A stretch of 64,000 bases of DNA, from assembly GCF_022829545.1 (NCBI RefSeq), contig NZ_JAKSYM010000371.1, positions 54,645 to 118,644 on the forward strand, given 5' to 3'. A program made the position numbers and the translations under genes. Shown piece after piece: positions 41,719 to 51,010 of the stretch. A model generated the notes under the pieces. The model was not told the DNA's origin, made no database searches, and saw nothing but the letters and a program-made list of their open reading frames with translations. How positions within the stretch are numbered: position 1 is the stretch's first letter; the number at the start of each line of letters is the position of its first letter. The DNA comes from Methylobacterium sp. J-030 (lineage in GTDB: Bacteria > Pseudomonadota > Alphaproteobacteria > Rhizobiales > Beijerinckiaceae).

Positions 41719-43218
41719 TCAGTAGTTGTAGGCGCGCTCGCCGTGATCGGCGATGTCGAGGCCTTCGCGCTCCTCCTCCTGCGTCACCCGCAGGCCGATG
41801 GTCAGGTCGACCAGCTTGTAGAGGATCGCCGAGCCGACGCCCGACCAGAGGAGCGTCAGGCCGACCGCCTCGGCCTGCACGATGAACTGGCTCATCATGT
41901 CGTAGGCACCGACCACCATCTCGCCCGGCTTCGTGCTGTAGTCGGGGATGCCGACGCCGCCGAGGCTCGGATCGACCAGGATGCCGGTCGCCAGGGCGCC
42001 CAGGATGCCGCCGACGCAGTGCACGCCGAACACGTCGAGCGAGTCGTCGTAGCCGATGGCGTTCTTCACCGTCGAGCACATCACGAAGCAGACCACGCCG
42101 GCCACGAGGCCGAGCACGATCGAGCCCATCGGGCCGGCGAAGCCCGAGGCCGGGGTGACGGCCACGAGGCCCGCGATCGCCCCCGAGACCATGCCGAGCA
42201 GCGACGGCTTGCCCTTGAGCGCCCACTCGGCGAACAGCCACGCCACCGCGGCCGCGCAGGTCGCCACGAAGGTGTTGAGCATCGCGAGCGCGGTGGTGCC
42301 GTTGGACTCGAGGTTCGAGCCGGCGTTGAAGCCGAACCAGCCGACCCACAGGAGCGAGGCGCCGATCATCGTCATGGTCAGCGAGTGCGGGGCGAGCAGG
42401 TCGCGGCCGTAGCCGATGCGCTTGCCGAGGATCAGGCAGCCGACGAAGCCCGCGATCCCGGCGTTGATGTGCACCACGGTGCCGCCGGCGAAGTCGAGGG
42501 CGCCCTTCTGGAAGAGGAAGCCGGCATCCTTGTTGACGGCGTCGAGGGCCGCCTGAGCGGTCGCCTTCGAGGCGTCGTCGGTGGCGGCGGCCAGCGCCTT
42601 GGCGGCGTTGCCGACGGCATCCGGGCCGCCCCAGTACCAGACCATATGGGCCATCGGGAAGTAGATGAACGTGACCCAGAGGATCATGAACACCACCAGA
42701 GCCGAGAACTTCATCCGCTCGGCGAAGGCCCCGACGATGAGCGCCGGAGTGATCATCGCGAACGTCATCTGGAAGCAGATGTAGACGTATTCGGGGATCA
42801 CGACGCCGTTCGAGAAAGTCGCCACGGTGGAGTTGGCGTCGACGCCCTTCAGGAAGGCCTTGGAGAAGCCGCCCACGAAGTCGTTGATGCCCGCGCCGTT
42901 GGTGAAGGCGAGGCTGTAGCCGTAGAACACCCAGAGCAGGCCGACAATCGCCACGATGGCGAAGACCTGGGTCAGGACCGAGAGCATGTTCTTGGTGCGC
43001 ACGAGGCCGCCGTAGAACAGCGCGAGGCCGGGCACCGACATCATCAGCACGAGGGCCGAGGAGATCAGCATCCAGGCCGTGTCGCCCTTGTTGGGGATCG
43101 GGGATGGCGGCGGCGTGGCGGCTTCCGGTGTCGGCGTCTGCGCGAGGGACGGCTCGATCAGGAGGGCGGCGATCACCACCCCTCCCAAGCCGAGCATGAG
43201 GGCATGACGAAGTTTCAT
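41719..43218 (-). CDS. amtB: Ammonium transporter AmtB
   Basis: A 499-residue inner-membrane ammonium channel. A cleavable N-terminal signal (LRHALMLGLGGVVIAALLIEPSLA) is followed by a Pro/Thr-rich spacer and 11 transmembrane helices. The twin-histidine pore is visible as PMAHMVWYWGG and FGVHCVGGILGA. The signature ASLLWVGWFGFNAGS is intact. The C-terminal tail, which GlnK contacts, ends HGERAYNY. ATG 43218 is used; a GTG two codons earlier is possible. It follows glnK by 81 bp on the same strand in the conserved glnK-amtB order, so it is nitrogen-regulated through the promoter upstream of glnK. Confidence 0.97.
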   Translation of the reverse strand: MKLRHALMLGLGGVVIAALLIEPSLAQTPTPEAATPPPSPIPNKGDTAWMLISSALVLMMSVPGLALFYGGLVRTKNMLSVLTQVFAIVAIVGLLWVFYGYSLAFTNGAGINDFVGGFSKAFLKGVDANSTVATFSNGVVIPEYVYICFQMTFAMITPALIVGAFAERMKFSALVVFMILWVTFIYFPMAHMVWYWGGPDAVGNAAKALAAATDDASKATAQAALDAVNKDAGFLFQKGALDFAGGTVVHINAGIAGFVGCLILGKRIGYGRDLLAPHSLTMTMIGASLLWVGWFGFNAGSNLESNGTTALAMLNTFVATCAAAVAWLFAEWALKGKPSLLGMVSGAIAGLVAVTPASGFAGPMGSIVLGLVAGVVCFVMCSTVKNAIGYDDSLDVFGVHCVGGILGALATGILVDPSLGGVGIPDYSTKPGEMVVGAYDMMSQFIVQAEAVGLTLLWSGVGSAILYKLVDLTIGLRVTQEEEREGLDIADHGERAYNY

Positions 43219-43299
43219 GGGCACGTGGCTCCCGGTCTCAAATCCGTGTTGTTCTGAAAGACTCTGCGGTTCGCTGGCCCGGGGGCGCCGGGCCGCGGA

Positions 43300-43638
43300 T
43301 CAGAGGGCGTCGGCGTCGGTCTCGCCGGTCCGGATGCGCACCGCCTTCTCAAGCGGCATCACGAAGATCTTGCCGTCGCCGATCTGGCCGGTGCGGGCCG
43401 CCCCCGCGATGGCGTCGATCACGCTCGACGTCAGGTCCGTGGCGACCGCCACCTCGATCTTCAGCTTGGGCAGGAAGCTCACCGCGTACTCCGCGCCGCG
43501 GTAGATCTCGGTGTGGCCCTTTTGACGGCCATACCCCTTCACCTCCGTCACCGTCAGGCCGTGCACGCCGATTCCGGTGAGCGCGTCGCGCACCTCCTCG
43601 AGCTTGAACGGCTTGATGATGGCCATCACGATTTTCAT
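43300..43638 (-). CDS. glnK: Nitrogen regulatory protein P-II (GlnK)
   Basis: A 112-residue P-II signal protein, exactly the usual length. MKIVMAIIKPFKLEEVRDAL opens the fold, the T loop has EVKGYGRQKGHTEIYRGAEY with the uridylylation site Tyr51, and the B and C loops are intact (TGQIGDGKIFVMPLEKAVRIRTGE). It senses 2-oxoglutarate and ATP/ADP, and blocks AmtB when nitrogen is plentiful. It is the first gene of glnK-amtB; a sigma-54-type promoter sits about 110 bp upstream. Confidence 0.97.
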   Translation of the reverse strand: MKIVMAIIKPFKLEEVRDALTGIGVHGLTVTEVKGYGRQKGHTEIYRGAEYAVSFLPKLKIEVAVATDLTSSVIDAIAGAARTGQIGDGKIFVMPLEKAVRIRTGETDADAL

Positions 43639-43748
43639 GGGCGACGCCCCCTTCGAAAAGTCTGGGAACCGTTGCCGTCGCCCAATCCGCGAGCGACCCG
43701 GCCGGGATCGCCCGCGGATCGGGATGGCCCGCGGTCGAACGCCGCTAT

Positions 43749-43763
43749 TCAAGGAGCGTGCCA
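43749..43763 (-). promoter_or_regulatory. Sigma-54 (-24/-12) promoter of glnK-amtB
   Basis: On the minus strand TGGCACGCTCCTTGA matches the RpoN consensus TGGCAC-N5-TTGC at every key position except the last C (A here). It lies 111 bp upstream of the glnK start, in the 298 bp before the tesB gene. A TTTGA-N10-TCAAA palindrome (43812-43831) and other dyads further upstream could be activator sites, but no clear NtrC box was identified. Confidence 0.7.
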
Positions 43764-43936
43764 GATAAGCTTAACCGGGAACCTTTTCCTGGCGTCCGGA
43801 TCTGCCCATGATTTGACCGCTGGCGATCAAACGATGCGCAGCCCACCGCGGAAACATGCCTGCATTCCAGGCAGGATGCTCAAGATGATGCATGTGCGCC
43901 CGTTGCAGATCCGCAACGAGTCGGCGACGCCGCGTT

Positions 43937-44836
43937 TTAATCCCGGACGGGACGAATGAGTCCTTCCTGTGCCACGGAGGCCACAAGGTCGCCGGCCCGA
44001 TCGAAGATCTGGCCGCGGGCGAAGCCGCGGGCACCGCCGGTGGCCGGGCTGTCCTGGGCGTAGAGAAGCCAGTCGTCGATCTTCACCGGCCGGTGGAACC
44101 ACAGGGCATGGTCGAGGCTCGCCGCCTGGATGGTGGGATCGAATACCGAGCGCCCGTGCGGGATCAGCGACACGTCGAGCAGGGTCATGTCGGACGCGTA
44201 GGCCAGCACCGCCCGGTGGAGGGCCGGGTCGTCCGGCAAGGTCGCAGCCGCGCGCAGCCAGACGTTGAAGACCGGCTCGGGCGGCCGCCCGCCCTTGTCG
44301 GCGGACCTGTAGCGGTTCAGGTCGACCGGCCGCAGGGCGATCGGCCGCGCGCGGCCGAAATAGGCGGCGATCGCCTCCGGGATGCCGCTTCCGCCGGCTT
44401 CCGCCAGGGCCTTGCCGTCCAGAAGCCCCTCCGGCCCGGCCACGTCCGGCATCGCCGGCTGGTGGACCAGCCCCTCCTCCGCCACTTGGTACGAGACCGT
44501 GGTGGCGAAGATCGCCCGCCCGTGCTGGATCGCCTTGACCCGGCGGGTGGTGAAGCTGCGCCCGTCCCGGATGCGCTCGACCTCGTAGACGATCGGCGTG
44601 CGCGGATCGCCCGGCAGCATGAAGTAGGCGTGCAGGGAATGGGCCGGGCGGTCGTCCGGCACGGTCCGGGTGGCGGCGACCAGTGCCTGCGCCACCACCT
44701 GTCCGCCAAAAACCCGCCGCCAGCCGGTCTTCGGGTTCTGGCCGCGGAACAGGTCGACCTCCAGGCGTTCGAGGTCGAGGATGGCGATGAGTTCGGCGAC
44801 GGCATCCGTCATCGCGTCGGTGTTGGCATCCGTCAT
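43937..44836 (-). CDS. tesB: Acyl-CoA thioesterase II (TesB)
   Basis: A 299-residue double-hotdog thioesterase that hydrolyses medium/long acyl-CoA (in methylotrophs possibly also ethylmalonyl-CoA-pathway acyl-CoAs). The N-terminal hotdog includes FRGQNPKTGWRRVFGGQVVAQALVAA and SLHAYFMLPGD; the C-terminal one has the catalytic Asp/Thr/Gln region: SDMTLLD and SLDHALWFH. ATG 44836 (MTDANTD) is used; ATG 44815 is an alternative. It is divergent from the UbiH-like gene across 101 bp. Cytoplasmic. Confidence 0.93.
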   Translation of the reverse strand: MTDANTDAMTDAVAELIAILDLERLEVDLFRGQNPKTGWRRVFGGQVVAQALVAATRTVPDDRPAHSLHAYFMLPGDPRTPIVYEVERIRDGRSFTTRRVKAIQHGRAIFATTVSYQVAEEGLVHQPAMPDVAGPEGLLDGKALAEAGGSGIPEAIAAYFGRARPIALRPVDLNRYRSADKGGRPPEPVFNVWLRAAATLPDDPALHRAVLAYASDMTLLDVSLIPHGRSVFDPTIQAASLDHALWFHRPVKIDDWLLYAQDSPATGGARGFARGQIFDRAGDLVASVAQEGLIRPVRD

Positions 44837-44937
44837 GGCGCGCGGGGTTTCCGTTCGTTGCCCGCGTGCGACATAGGCCTTTCGAACGAACCAAGCCAAC
44901 GCCTCCCGCGCGGGAGCCACACCGGAGATCCGCCAGC

Positions 44938-46203
44938 ATGACGGCCGAGACGCCCCGCCCCGGCAGCCGCTCCCTCCTGATCGCCGGCGGCGGCCTGCCC
45001 AGCCTCGCCCTGGCACTCGCCCTCAAGCAGGCCCACGGGCCGGCGCTCGCCGTCACGGTGATCGATCCGGCCGGCGCCGACCCGGCGCGTCATCGCGGCC
45101 GGGCCTACGCCCTGGCGGCCGGCGGCCGACGGATGCTGGACCGGCTCGGCGTCTGGAACCGGCTTACGGACGCGGCCGAGCCCGTCACCGCGATGGTGAT
45201 CAGCGACAGCCGCCTCGCCGACCCGGTGCGCCCGGTCTTCCTGACCTTCGGACAGGAAGCGGAGGACGAACGGGACGACGGCGAGCCCTTCGCCCACATG
45301 ATCGAAGCCGAGCCCCTGGCCGAGGCGCTGGCGCAGGCCTGCCGGGGGGCGGGCGTCGCCTTCACCACGGCCGGCGTGGTGCGGGCGACCCCGGAGGCCG
45401 TTGCGATCCACGCGGAGCTGACCACGGGCGAACGCCTGCGCGGCGACCTGCTGGTGGCCGCCGACGGGGCGCGCTCGCGCCTGCGGGAGGCGGCGCGGAT
45501 CGGCTGGGTCGGCTGGTCCTACCCGCAGGTCGGCATCGTGGCGACCATCGGCCACGCCCGGCCCCACGGGGGCCGCGCCGTCGAGCATTTCCTGCCCGCG
45601 GGCCCCTTCGCGATCCTGCCGCTGCGGGACGGCGGCCCCCTGGGCCACCGCTCCTCGATCGTCTGGACCGAGCGCGCCGAGGCGGCCGACGCCCTGCTCT
45701 CCGGTGAGCCCGACGAGGTGCTGGGTGAGATCGAGCGCCGCTTCACCCTCGACCTGGGTGCCCTGGCGCTGGAGCGCGGGCCGAGCCGGCATCCTCTGGC
45801 TTTTGGCCTGGCCCGGAGTTTTTGCGCCCAGCGTCTCGCCCTGCTGGGCGACGCGGCCCACGTGATCCACCCGATCGCCGGCCAGGGGCTCAATCTCGGC
45901 CTCGCGGATGCCGCCGCCCTCGCGGAGGCGATGACCGGCGCGCTGCGTCTCGGCCTCGACCCCGGCAGCCCCGACGTCCTGCGCGACTACGAGCGCGCCC
46001 GGCGCTTCGACAGCTTCGCCATGGCGGCGGCCACCGACGGGCTGAACCGCCTGTTCTCGAACGACGCCCTGCCGCTGCGGCTCGCCCGTGACCTCGGCCT
46101 CGGCATCGTCGATCGGCTGCCGGGGCTGAAGCGGTTCTTCATCGGCGAGGCCGCCGCCGCGCGCGGTTCGCGGCCCCGGCTGATGCGGGGAGAGGCACTT
46201 TAA
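44938..46203 (+). CDS. UbiH/VisC-family FAD-dependent hydroxylase (ubiquinone biosynthesis type)
   Basis: A 421-residue flavoprotein monooxygenase. The dinucleotide-binding motif is LLIAGGGLPSLALALAL, the DG motif is LLVAADGARSRLREAA, and the GD motif is ALLGDAAHVIHPIAGQGLNLGLADAAAL, which places it in the UbiH/UbiF/UbiL/VisC group. Such enzymes hydroxylate the benzoquinone ring in ubiquinone synthesis; which position it modifies cannot be told. ATG 44938 begins just before the nucleotide motif. A single gene; the 250 bp after it (46204-46453) holds no supportable gene. Confidence 0.92.
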   Translation: MTAETPRPGSRSLLIAGGGLPSLALALALKQAHGPALAVTVIDPAGADPARHRGRAYALAAGGRRMLDRLGVWNRLTDAAEPVTAMVISDSRLADPVRPVFLTFGQEAEDERDDGEPFAHMIEAEPLAEALAQACRGAGVAFTTAGVVRATPEAVAIHAELTTGERLRGDLLVAADGARSRLREAARIGWVGWSYPQVGIVATIGHARPHGGRAVEHFLPAGPFAILPLRDGGPLGHRSSIVWTERAEAADALLSGEPDEVLGEIERRFTLDLGALALERGPSRHPLAFGLARSFCAQRLALLGDAAHVIHPIAGQGLNLGLADAAALAEAMTGALRLGLDPGSPDVLRDYERARRFDSFAMAAATDGLNRLFSNDALPLRLARDLGLGIVDRLPGLKRFFIGEAAAARGSRPRLMRGEAL

Positions 46204-46453
46204 GGTTTGCCTTCAATCAGCTTGGCCTTCGCGATGTCGGACGTGGGTGGCTTCATGACTGTCCGCTTCGAGGCAGAAACCTACGGACGCGGACGTCGCC
46301 CTCCATCCCGCATCCGCAGTTCACCAACCACCTTGCCCAGGAAGGTTGCCCATGACGAGGTCGCGGTCTCAGCAGATCGCCTCGTCCACCGGTTCCGTGT
46401 CCAAATACATGCTACGCTGCAGCGAGAAAGCCTGCGCTCCCGCACGGCCGTGA

Positions 46454-47338
46454 TTGATCAATGCGGGTGATTCCTTGGTCGATCTGCGTATTCACCACCG
46501 GACGACATATCGTTATCGCAAGCCGGTCAACCTCGGACCGCACCGGCTGATGATGCGGCCTCGGGAGAGCCGCGACCTTCGATTGCTGGCGAGCGACGTT
46601 TCGGTCTCGCCAGACGCCACCGTCACGTGGGCCTACGACGTCGCCGGCAATGCCGTGGCGACGGCGACGTTCGGGGCCCCGACCGAGCGTCTCGTCGTCG
46701 AGAGCATATCGCGGGTCGAGCTATCGGCCGCGGCTTATCCGGTTTTTGCCATCGCGGCGTCCGCCATCACGTTCCCGTTCCGGTACACCGACGACGAATG
46801 GACCGACCTCGGCAGCTTGACGGTTCTGCAGTATCCCGAGGGAACGCCGAGCGTACGCACGTGGGCGCAGAGGTTCGTGGCGTCCTACCCGACCGACACC
46901 CTATCGCTGCTCAAAGACCTGAACACCGGGGTCGGCAGCGCCATCGCCTATCAAGTTCGCGAAGACGAGGGCACGCAGGCCCCGAGCGAGACCCTGGCCC
47001 TCGGGATGGGCTCGTGCCGGGACCTGGCAACCCTGCTGGTCGAGGCGGTGCGGAGTCTCGGCTTCGGAAGCCGGGTCGTTTCCGGCTATCTCCACGATCC
47101 GTCACGAACGTTGCTCGGTTCCGCCGATGCCGGGTCGACCCATGCCTGGGCAGAGGTCTTCCTGCCCGGCGCAGGATGGATCACCTTCGATCCAACGAAC
47201 GGCAAAGTCGGCGGCGCGAACCTGATCCCGGTTGCGGTTGCACGCGACATCAGGCAGGCGATGCCGCTGGTCGGAAGCTTCGTCGGACCCGCGGACGCCT
47301 TCCTGGACATGGCCGTGGCGGTCAGCGTCGACGGCTAG
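46454..47338 (+). CDS. Transglutaminase-like protease-fold protein
   Basis: A 294-residue cytoplasmic protein of the family 'transglutaminase-like with bacterial N-terminal domain'. Residues 10-90 form the N-terminal beta domain (LRIHHRTTYRYRKPVNLGPHRLMMRP). The catalytic triad is Cys188 (GMGSCRDLATLL), His230 (STHAWAEVFLPGAGW) and Asp246 (FDPTNG). Members are often cysteine peptidases or amidases of unknown substrate. The start is TTG 46454 or TTG 46475; both precede VDLRIHH and neither has a strong ribosome site. It overlaps the convergent sulfite-oxidase gene by 17 bp. Confidence 0.85.
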   Translation: MINAGDSLVDLRIHHRTTYRYRKPVNLGPHRLMMRPRESRDLRLLASDVSVSPDATVTWAYDVAGNAVATATFGAPTERLVVESISRVELSAAAYPVFAIAASAITFPFRYTDDEWTDLGSLTVLQYPEGTPSVRTWAQRFVASYPTDTLSLLKDLNTGVGSAIAYQVREDEGTQAPSETLALGMGSCRDLATLLVEAVRSLGFGSRVVSGYLHDPSRTLLGSADAGSTHAWAEVFLPGAGWITFDPTNGKVGGANLIPVAVARDIRQAMPLVGSFVGPADAFLDMAVAVSVDG

Positions 47339-48446
47339 CCGCGGTGCCCGGGAAAGCACCTCCGCGACTGTCCACATGGATCCGCACCCGGTGCCAGCAG
47401 GTGCAAAGGTAGCCTTTGTGGTTCCAGGTGTCGTCCGGCAGCGCCGGTTGCGTCTGGCCGGCCATGTCCCAAGCGCGAACGGCGAGTTCCTGCTCACCCG
47501 GAGCCAGATCGAGTTCCACGCTCCAGAACGTCCAGGCGAACGGCGCATCCGGCTCGTGCTCCAGATCAGCCTGCGTCCAGGACCGGCCACCGTTCCCGGA
47601 GACGTCGACGCGCACGATGGCCCTGTCGCCGCTCACCGCGTAGCCGCGAACCCGGTTCCGTCCGGCCTTGAGGGCGGCTCCGCGTTCCGGCTCACAGATC
47701 GCGGCGTTGAGCGGCATCGTGTCGATGGTCAGTCCCTTGGTCGGGTCCGCCGTCTCCGCGGTGACGTCGGGCGGGTACAGCTTGTAATCCTCGGCCTGGA
47801 TCGGGTTGTCGGACGGGTGGTCCTGCACGGCGAGGTGCCGGAGCCATTTCGGGCTGCGCACGCCGGCGAAACCCGGCACGACCGCGCGGACCGGGAAGCC
47901 GTGCTCGGGGAGCAGGGCCTCGCCGTTCATGGCGTAGGCGAGCAAGGTTTCGGGCGCCATCGCCTTGCGGAGTGGGATCGAAGCTCCGTACGGGCGGCCG
48001 TCCACCATGTCATGGCTCTCGAAGGCCACGTGGAGATCCGCGCCATCCGCGACACCCGCCTCGCGCAGGATGTCCCCGAGCCGGACCCCGGTCCAAGCGG
48101 CCGTCGCGATAGCACCGGCATCCCACGGATCGCCGGATACCGGGGCAACCGCGTGCATGTCGGCGCGCCGATTGCCGGCACATTGCATCGTGGCCATGAC
48201 CGTGGCTTCCGGGAAACGGGTCCGCAGGTCGCGCAGCGAAAGGTCCAGCGTGACACCGGCTCCGCCATCGACGCTCAGGCGCCAGGTTTCTGGGTCGAGG
48301 TCCGGTAGATCGCCGTGCGAGCGGACGTAGAAGTCCTCCGCCGGAGTCCGGTAGGAGGCGCGCAGTCGGCCCAGGGGCGGTTCGGCGTTGTAGGGCTGAT
48401 CGCCATGGACGATCAGGCGAGCCTTTCGCTCGGATAGACTCGACAT
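47322..48446 (-). CDS. Sulfite-oxidase-family molybdopterin enzyme
   Basis: A 374-residue molybdenum enzyme of the sulfite oxidase family. The cofactor-binding cysteine is Cys89 in MATMQCAGNRR, supported by GVRLGDILREAGV, HGFPVRAVVPGFAGVRSPKWL (quoted in parts) and the C-terminal dimerisation domain with GRNRVRGYAVSGD. No signal peptide, so it resembles the cytoplasmic plant-type layout and lacks a haem domain. Sulfite to sulfate is the family reaction; the electron acceptor is unknown. GGGAG lies five bases before ATG 48446. It is followed by no cytochrome gene. Confidence 0.88.
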   Translation of the reverse strand: MSSLSERKARLIVHGDQPYNAEPPLGRLRASYRTPAEDFYVRSHGDLPDLDPETWRLSVDGGAGVTLDLSLRDLRTRFPEATVMATMQCAGNRRADMHAVAPVSGDPWDAGAIATAAWTGVRLGDILREAGVADGADLHVAFESHDMVDGRPYGASIPLRKAMAPETLLAYAMNGEALLPEHGFPVRAVVPGFAGVRSPKWLRHLAVQDHPSDNPIQAEDYKLYPPDVTAETADPTKGLTIDTMPLNAAICEPERGAALKAGRNRVRGYAVSGDRAIVRVDVSGNGGRSWTQADLEHEPDAPFAWTFWSVELDLAPGEQELAVRAWDMAGQTQPALPDDTWNHKGYLCTCWHRVRIHVDSRGGAFPGTAASRRR

Positions 48447-48667
48447 CGAGGCTCCCGTTCGGGTGAGGATACGGGAGTGAACGCGCCGACGGCGGTAAGG
48501 CTCAATCGACGCCCCTGAGACCAATGCGGCGAAGCCGCCGGACGACCGACGAACGGCTGCTTCGGGGAAGCGCCGACAGCGCTCCAGGCGCCTGTGTCGG
48601 GTCGCGAGCAGGCACCTTACGCTCGAGCGGATCGGGCTCACACCCGCGACGCAGACGGCCCGGGCGC

Positions 48668-49180
48668 TCAGCCAGCGACGAGGGCGCGGGCCCGGCGAAT
48701 CCAGCGCAGCGAGGCCTCGACCAGCGGAGGCTCGCGATGCTTGAGGATCGCCGACTTCAACAGCGTCTTCGGCACCTCCCAGAGCTGGACGGACCCGACC
48801 GGGAAATGCGCGACATCGCCCGGGGTCAGGTGGTGCCGCTTGCCGTCCGCCTCGGTGATGAAGACGTCGCCGTCGAGGATCGTGACGATCTCGTCGCTAT
48901 GGTGGGTCCAGCGGAACGTGCTCGCCGTGGTGCGCCAGAGATAGACGTTCGCGCTCCCGTCATGGGTCTCCGAGACCGCCGCGACCTCGGTCACGGGGTT
49001 GCCCGCGACGACCCAGTCCGCCGGGATCGGCGCCGGTCTGAAAGCGGCGATCCCGGGCCGCATCGCGATGCCGGCGACCGGGCGCCCACCCTCGTGCAGG
49101 CGGATTTCCGCATAGGCGCCGGCACAAGCCAGGAGCAGGGCAGCGGCGGCGAGGATCCTCTTCACAGTCAGCTCCGGCAT
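48668..49180 (-). CDS. Exported cupin-domain protein
   Basis: A 170-residue secreted protein: signal peptide VKRILAAAALLLACAGAYA, then a single cupin domain with a metal-binding-like pattern (FRWTHHSDEIVTILDGDVFI, later HHLTPGDVAHFPVGSVQLWEVP). The WEVP motif is seen in the EutQ/DUF861 cupins. Substrate unknown. ATG 49180 lies four residues before the Val of the signal. It is separated from sulfite oxidase by 221 bp, so an operon is not certain. Confidence 0.8.
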   Translation of the reverse strand: MPELTVKRILAAAALLLACAGAYAEIRLHEGGRPVAGIAMRPGIAAFRPAPIPADWVVAGNPVTEVAAVSETHDGSANVYLWRTTASTFRWTHHSDEIVTILDGDVFITEADGKRHHLTPGDVAHFPVGSVQLWEVPKTLLKSAILKHREPPLVEASLRWIRRARALVAG

Positions 49181-49420
49181 GCGGCGGACAGGGCCCGCTC
49201 GTCGGGCGGCAGCATTGTCGGCTATTCCGCTGTCCGTGAGAATGTCCTTATAGGCATTTGTACCGTGCGGACCGGTGTCTTTTCTAATTTTGCTTAATCG
49301 AATGTCGCGCCGATCTGGTCTTCACCGAATAGGAAGGCTTCGATGTCGGCCTCGCCGGGACGCGAGCAGGCAGCAGCATTCGTGCGGCTCGATCGCGTGG
49401 TGGGGACGGTCTGCGCGTGT

Positions 49421-49448
49421 CTCCCTCCCCCGTTGCGGGGGGCGGGAG
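49421..49448. repeat. C/G hairpin element
   Basis: CTCCCTCCCCC (49421-49431) pairs with GGGGGGCGGGAG (49437-49448) around GTTGC, in the 287 bp between the cupin and GT2 genes. It is just past the GT2 stop at 49468, so it may also help to end that transcript. The rest of the gap shows an A/T-rich stretch near 49245-49305, a likely promoter zone for the cupin gene. Confidence 0.55.
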
Positions 49449-49467
49449 ATCAGCCCGCCCCTACGCC

Positions 49468-50991
49468 CTACCCCCGCCTTTCCGTGATCCAGCGCGTCGC
49501 GGCGGCCCGGGAGGCGACCACGTCGGTGTCGGTGCGCAGTTGCGGCGAGTAGGCGGGATCCTCCGACAGCACGTCGTGCCAGCGGCGCAGGAAGCGCGCG
49601 GTCTGCGAGCCGGGGGCGAAGCTGGTCTGGCGGGACGCGCTCTCGTGGTGCGCCATCTCGGCGAACGGCGTGTAGACGATGCGGTAGCCGAGCTGGCGCA
49701 TCTTCAGGCACAGGTCGACATCGTTGAAATCGAGGGCGAAGTCCTCGTCGAAGCCGTTCACGGCGTCCAGCACGGCCCTGCGGGTCGCGAAGAGGGCTCC
49801 GGTCACCGCCGAGCAGTCGCGCTGCGTCAGCGCCCAGTCGCCGTAGGTGGGCTCCGCCGCGTCGCGGTTGTACCAGGGATGGGCGAACACGTCGAAGATG
49901 CCGCCGGTCATGCCGGCATGCTGGATCTTCCCGCTCGGGAACAGCAGCCGGCCGCCGACGCCGCCGACGCCCCGGTCGAGCGCGAAGGTCAGGAGGGCCT
50001 CGATCCAGCCGGGCCGGCGCACCACGAGGTCGTCGTTCATCAGGATGACGAGGTCGGTCTCGGCGGCCCGCCAGAGGGTGTTCATCTTGGCCGCGTAGTT
50101 GAACCGCTCCCCCGGCGCCCGCGTGGTCGTCAGGCGTGTCACCGCGAACCGGTCGGAGCGGCCGCGATAGATCGCGTCGTCGGCCACGTCGTCGCCGATC
50201 AGCACCCGGATCCGGTCGGCCGGGTAGGTGCTGCGGCCGAGGCTGTCGAGCAGGTTGATCACGTGCGGCTTGGCGCCCTCCACCGGGCGGCCCGCATCGT
50301 CCTTCGGGCGGCTCTGGTTGGTCGGCACCACGAGGGTGACGGGCGGGCGCGGATCGAGCGTCCGGCGGATCTCCAGCGTATCCGGCGTCAGGCCGGGGGC
50401 CGTGCGCAGGGGGACGCCCGTCGTCTCGAACCAGCGGTCGAGGCCGTGGGCGCGGGCCGTGCGCGTCGCCTTCGGCCGCTCCAGCGGTGAGGCGATCAGG
50501 GTCTCAGGCGTCCGGTCGATGCCGATGCCGGCGGAGATCGCCTCCAGCAGGAACCGGAACCACGTGGCGCTGGCGTAGCGCTGACGGAAATCCGGTTTGA
50601 GGCTTTTGAAGACGGCCGCGCGGATCAGGAGCGGGAAGCCGATATAGTCGTCGGCCATCAGCAGGGCCGGATTGAAGGCCGGCTTGCAATGGACGCTCCG
50701 GACCTGTCCGGCCCCGTCCACCACGGCGTCGTCGGCGTAGACGATGCCGAGATCGGGCCGCTCCGCCAGGGCGCGCGTGAGCCGCGCCACGAGGTCGGGG
50801 CGCAGCTCCGAGGCCGCCGGGGCCACGAACACGGCCCGGCAGGCGGGCAGTGTCCCGGCGGCGATCTGGTCGAGCCGGCGCTCGTCCACGGGGCGGAACT
50901 GGGCGTCGAGGGACAGCGGCAGGATCGCGTCCGGCCACGCGAGCGTCCCCCAGGAGGCCGACGGGGCCGGGACCGGCTTCTTCTTCAACAC
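49468..50991 (-). CDS. Glycosyltransferase family 2 protein
   Basis: A 507-residue protein. A first region (about 30-200) resembles the N-terminal half of tandem GT2 proteins (VFVAPAASELRPDLVARL, LGIVYADDAVVDGAG). From about 260 comes a GT-A domain with VTLVVPTNQSRPKDD, the DxD-like motif LVILMNDDLVVRRPGW and GFDEDFALDFNDVDLCLKMRQLG with the catalytic ED-type acid. It adds sugars to surface glycan. The GTG start at 50991 has GGAG nine bases upstream. It lies 19 bp downstream of the very large transferase, in the same operon. Confidence 0.85.
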   Translation of the reverse strand: MLKKKPVPAPSASWGTLAWPDAILPLSLDAQFRPVDERRLDQIAAGTLPACRAVFVAPAASELRPDLVARLTRALAERPDLGIVYADDAVVDGAGQVRSVHCKPAFNPALLMADDYIGFPLLIRAAVFKSLKPDFRQRYASATWFRFLLEAISAGIGIDRTPETLIASPLERPKATRTARAHGLDRWFETTGVPLRTAPGLTPDTLEIRRTLDPRPPVTLVVPTNQSRPKDDAGRPVEGAKPHVINLLDSLGRSTYPADRIRVLIGDDVADDAIYRGRSDRFAVTRLTTTRAPGERFNYAAKMNTLWRAAETDLVILMNDDLVVRRPGWIEALLTFALDRGVGGVGGRLLFPSGKIQHAGMTGGIFDVFAHPWYNRDAAEPTYGDWALTQRDCSAVTGALFATRRAVLDAVNGFDEDFALDFNDVDLCLKMRQLGYRIVYTPFAEMAHHESASRQTSFAPGSQTARFLRRWHDVLSEDPAYSPQLRTDTDVVASRAAATRWITERRG

Positions 50992-51010
50992 GGGTCGCGT
51001 CTCCGGGGCG

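Noticed and set aside
43834..43959. A 41-codon frame upstream of glnK running into tesB
   Set aside because: Poor ribosome site, no signal or helix, and it overlaps the tesB end and the upstream dyads of the glnK promoter.
46207..46470. An 87-residue frame between the UbiH-like and transglutaminase genes
   Set aside because: No ribosome site, no domain, mixed Arg/Ser composition; it overlaps the transglutaminase start.
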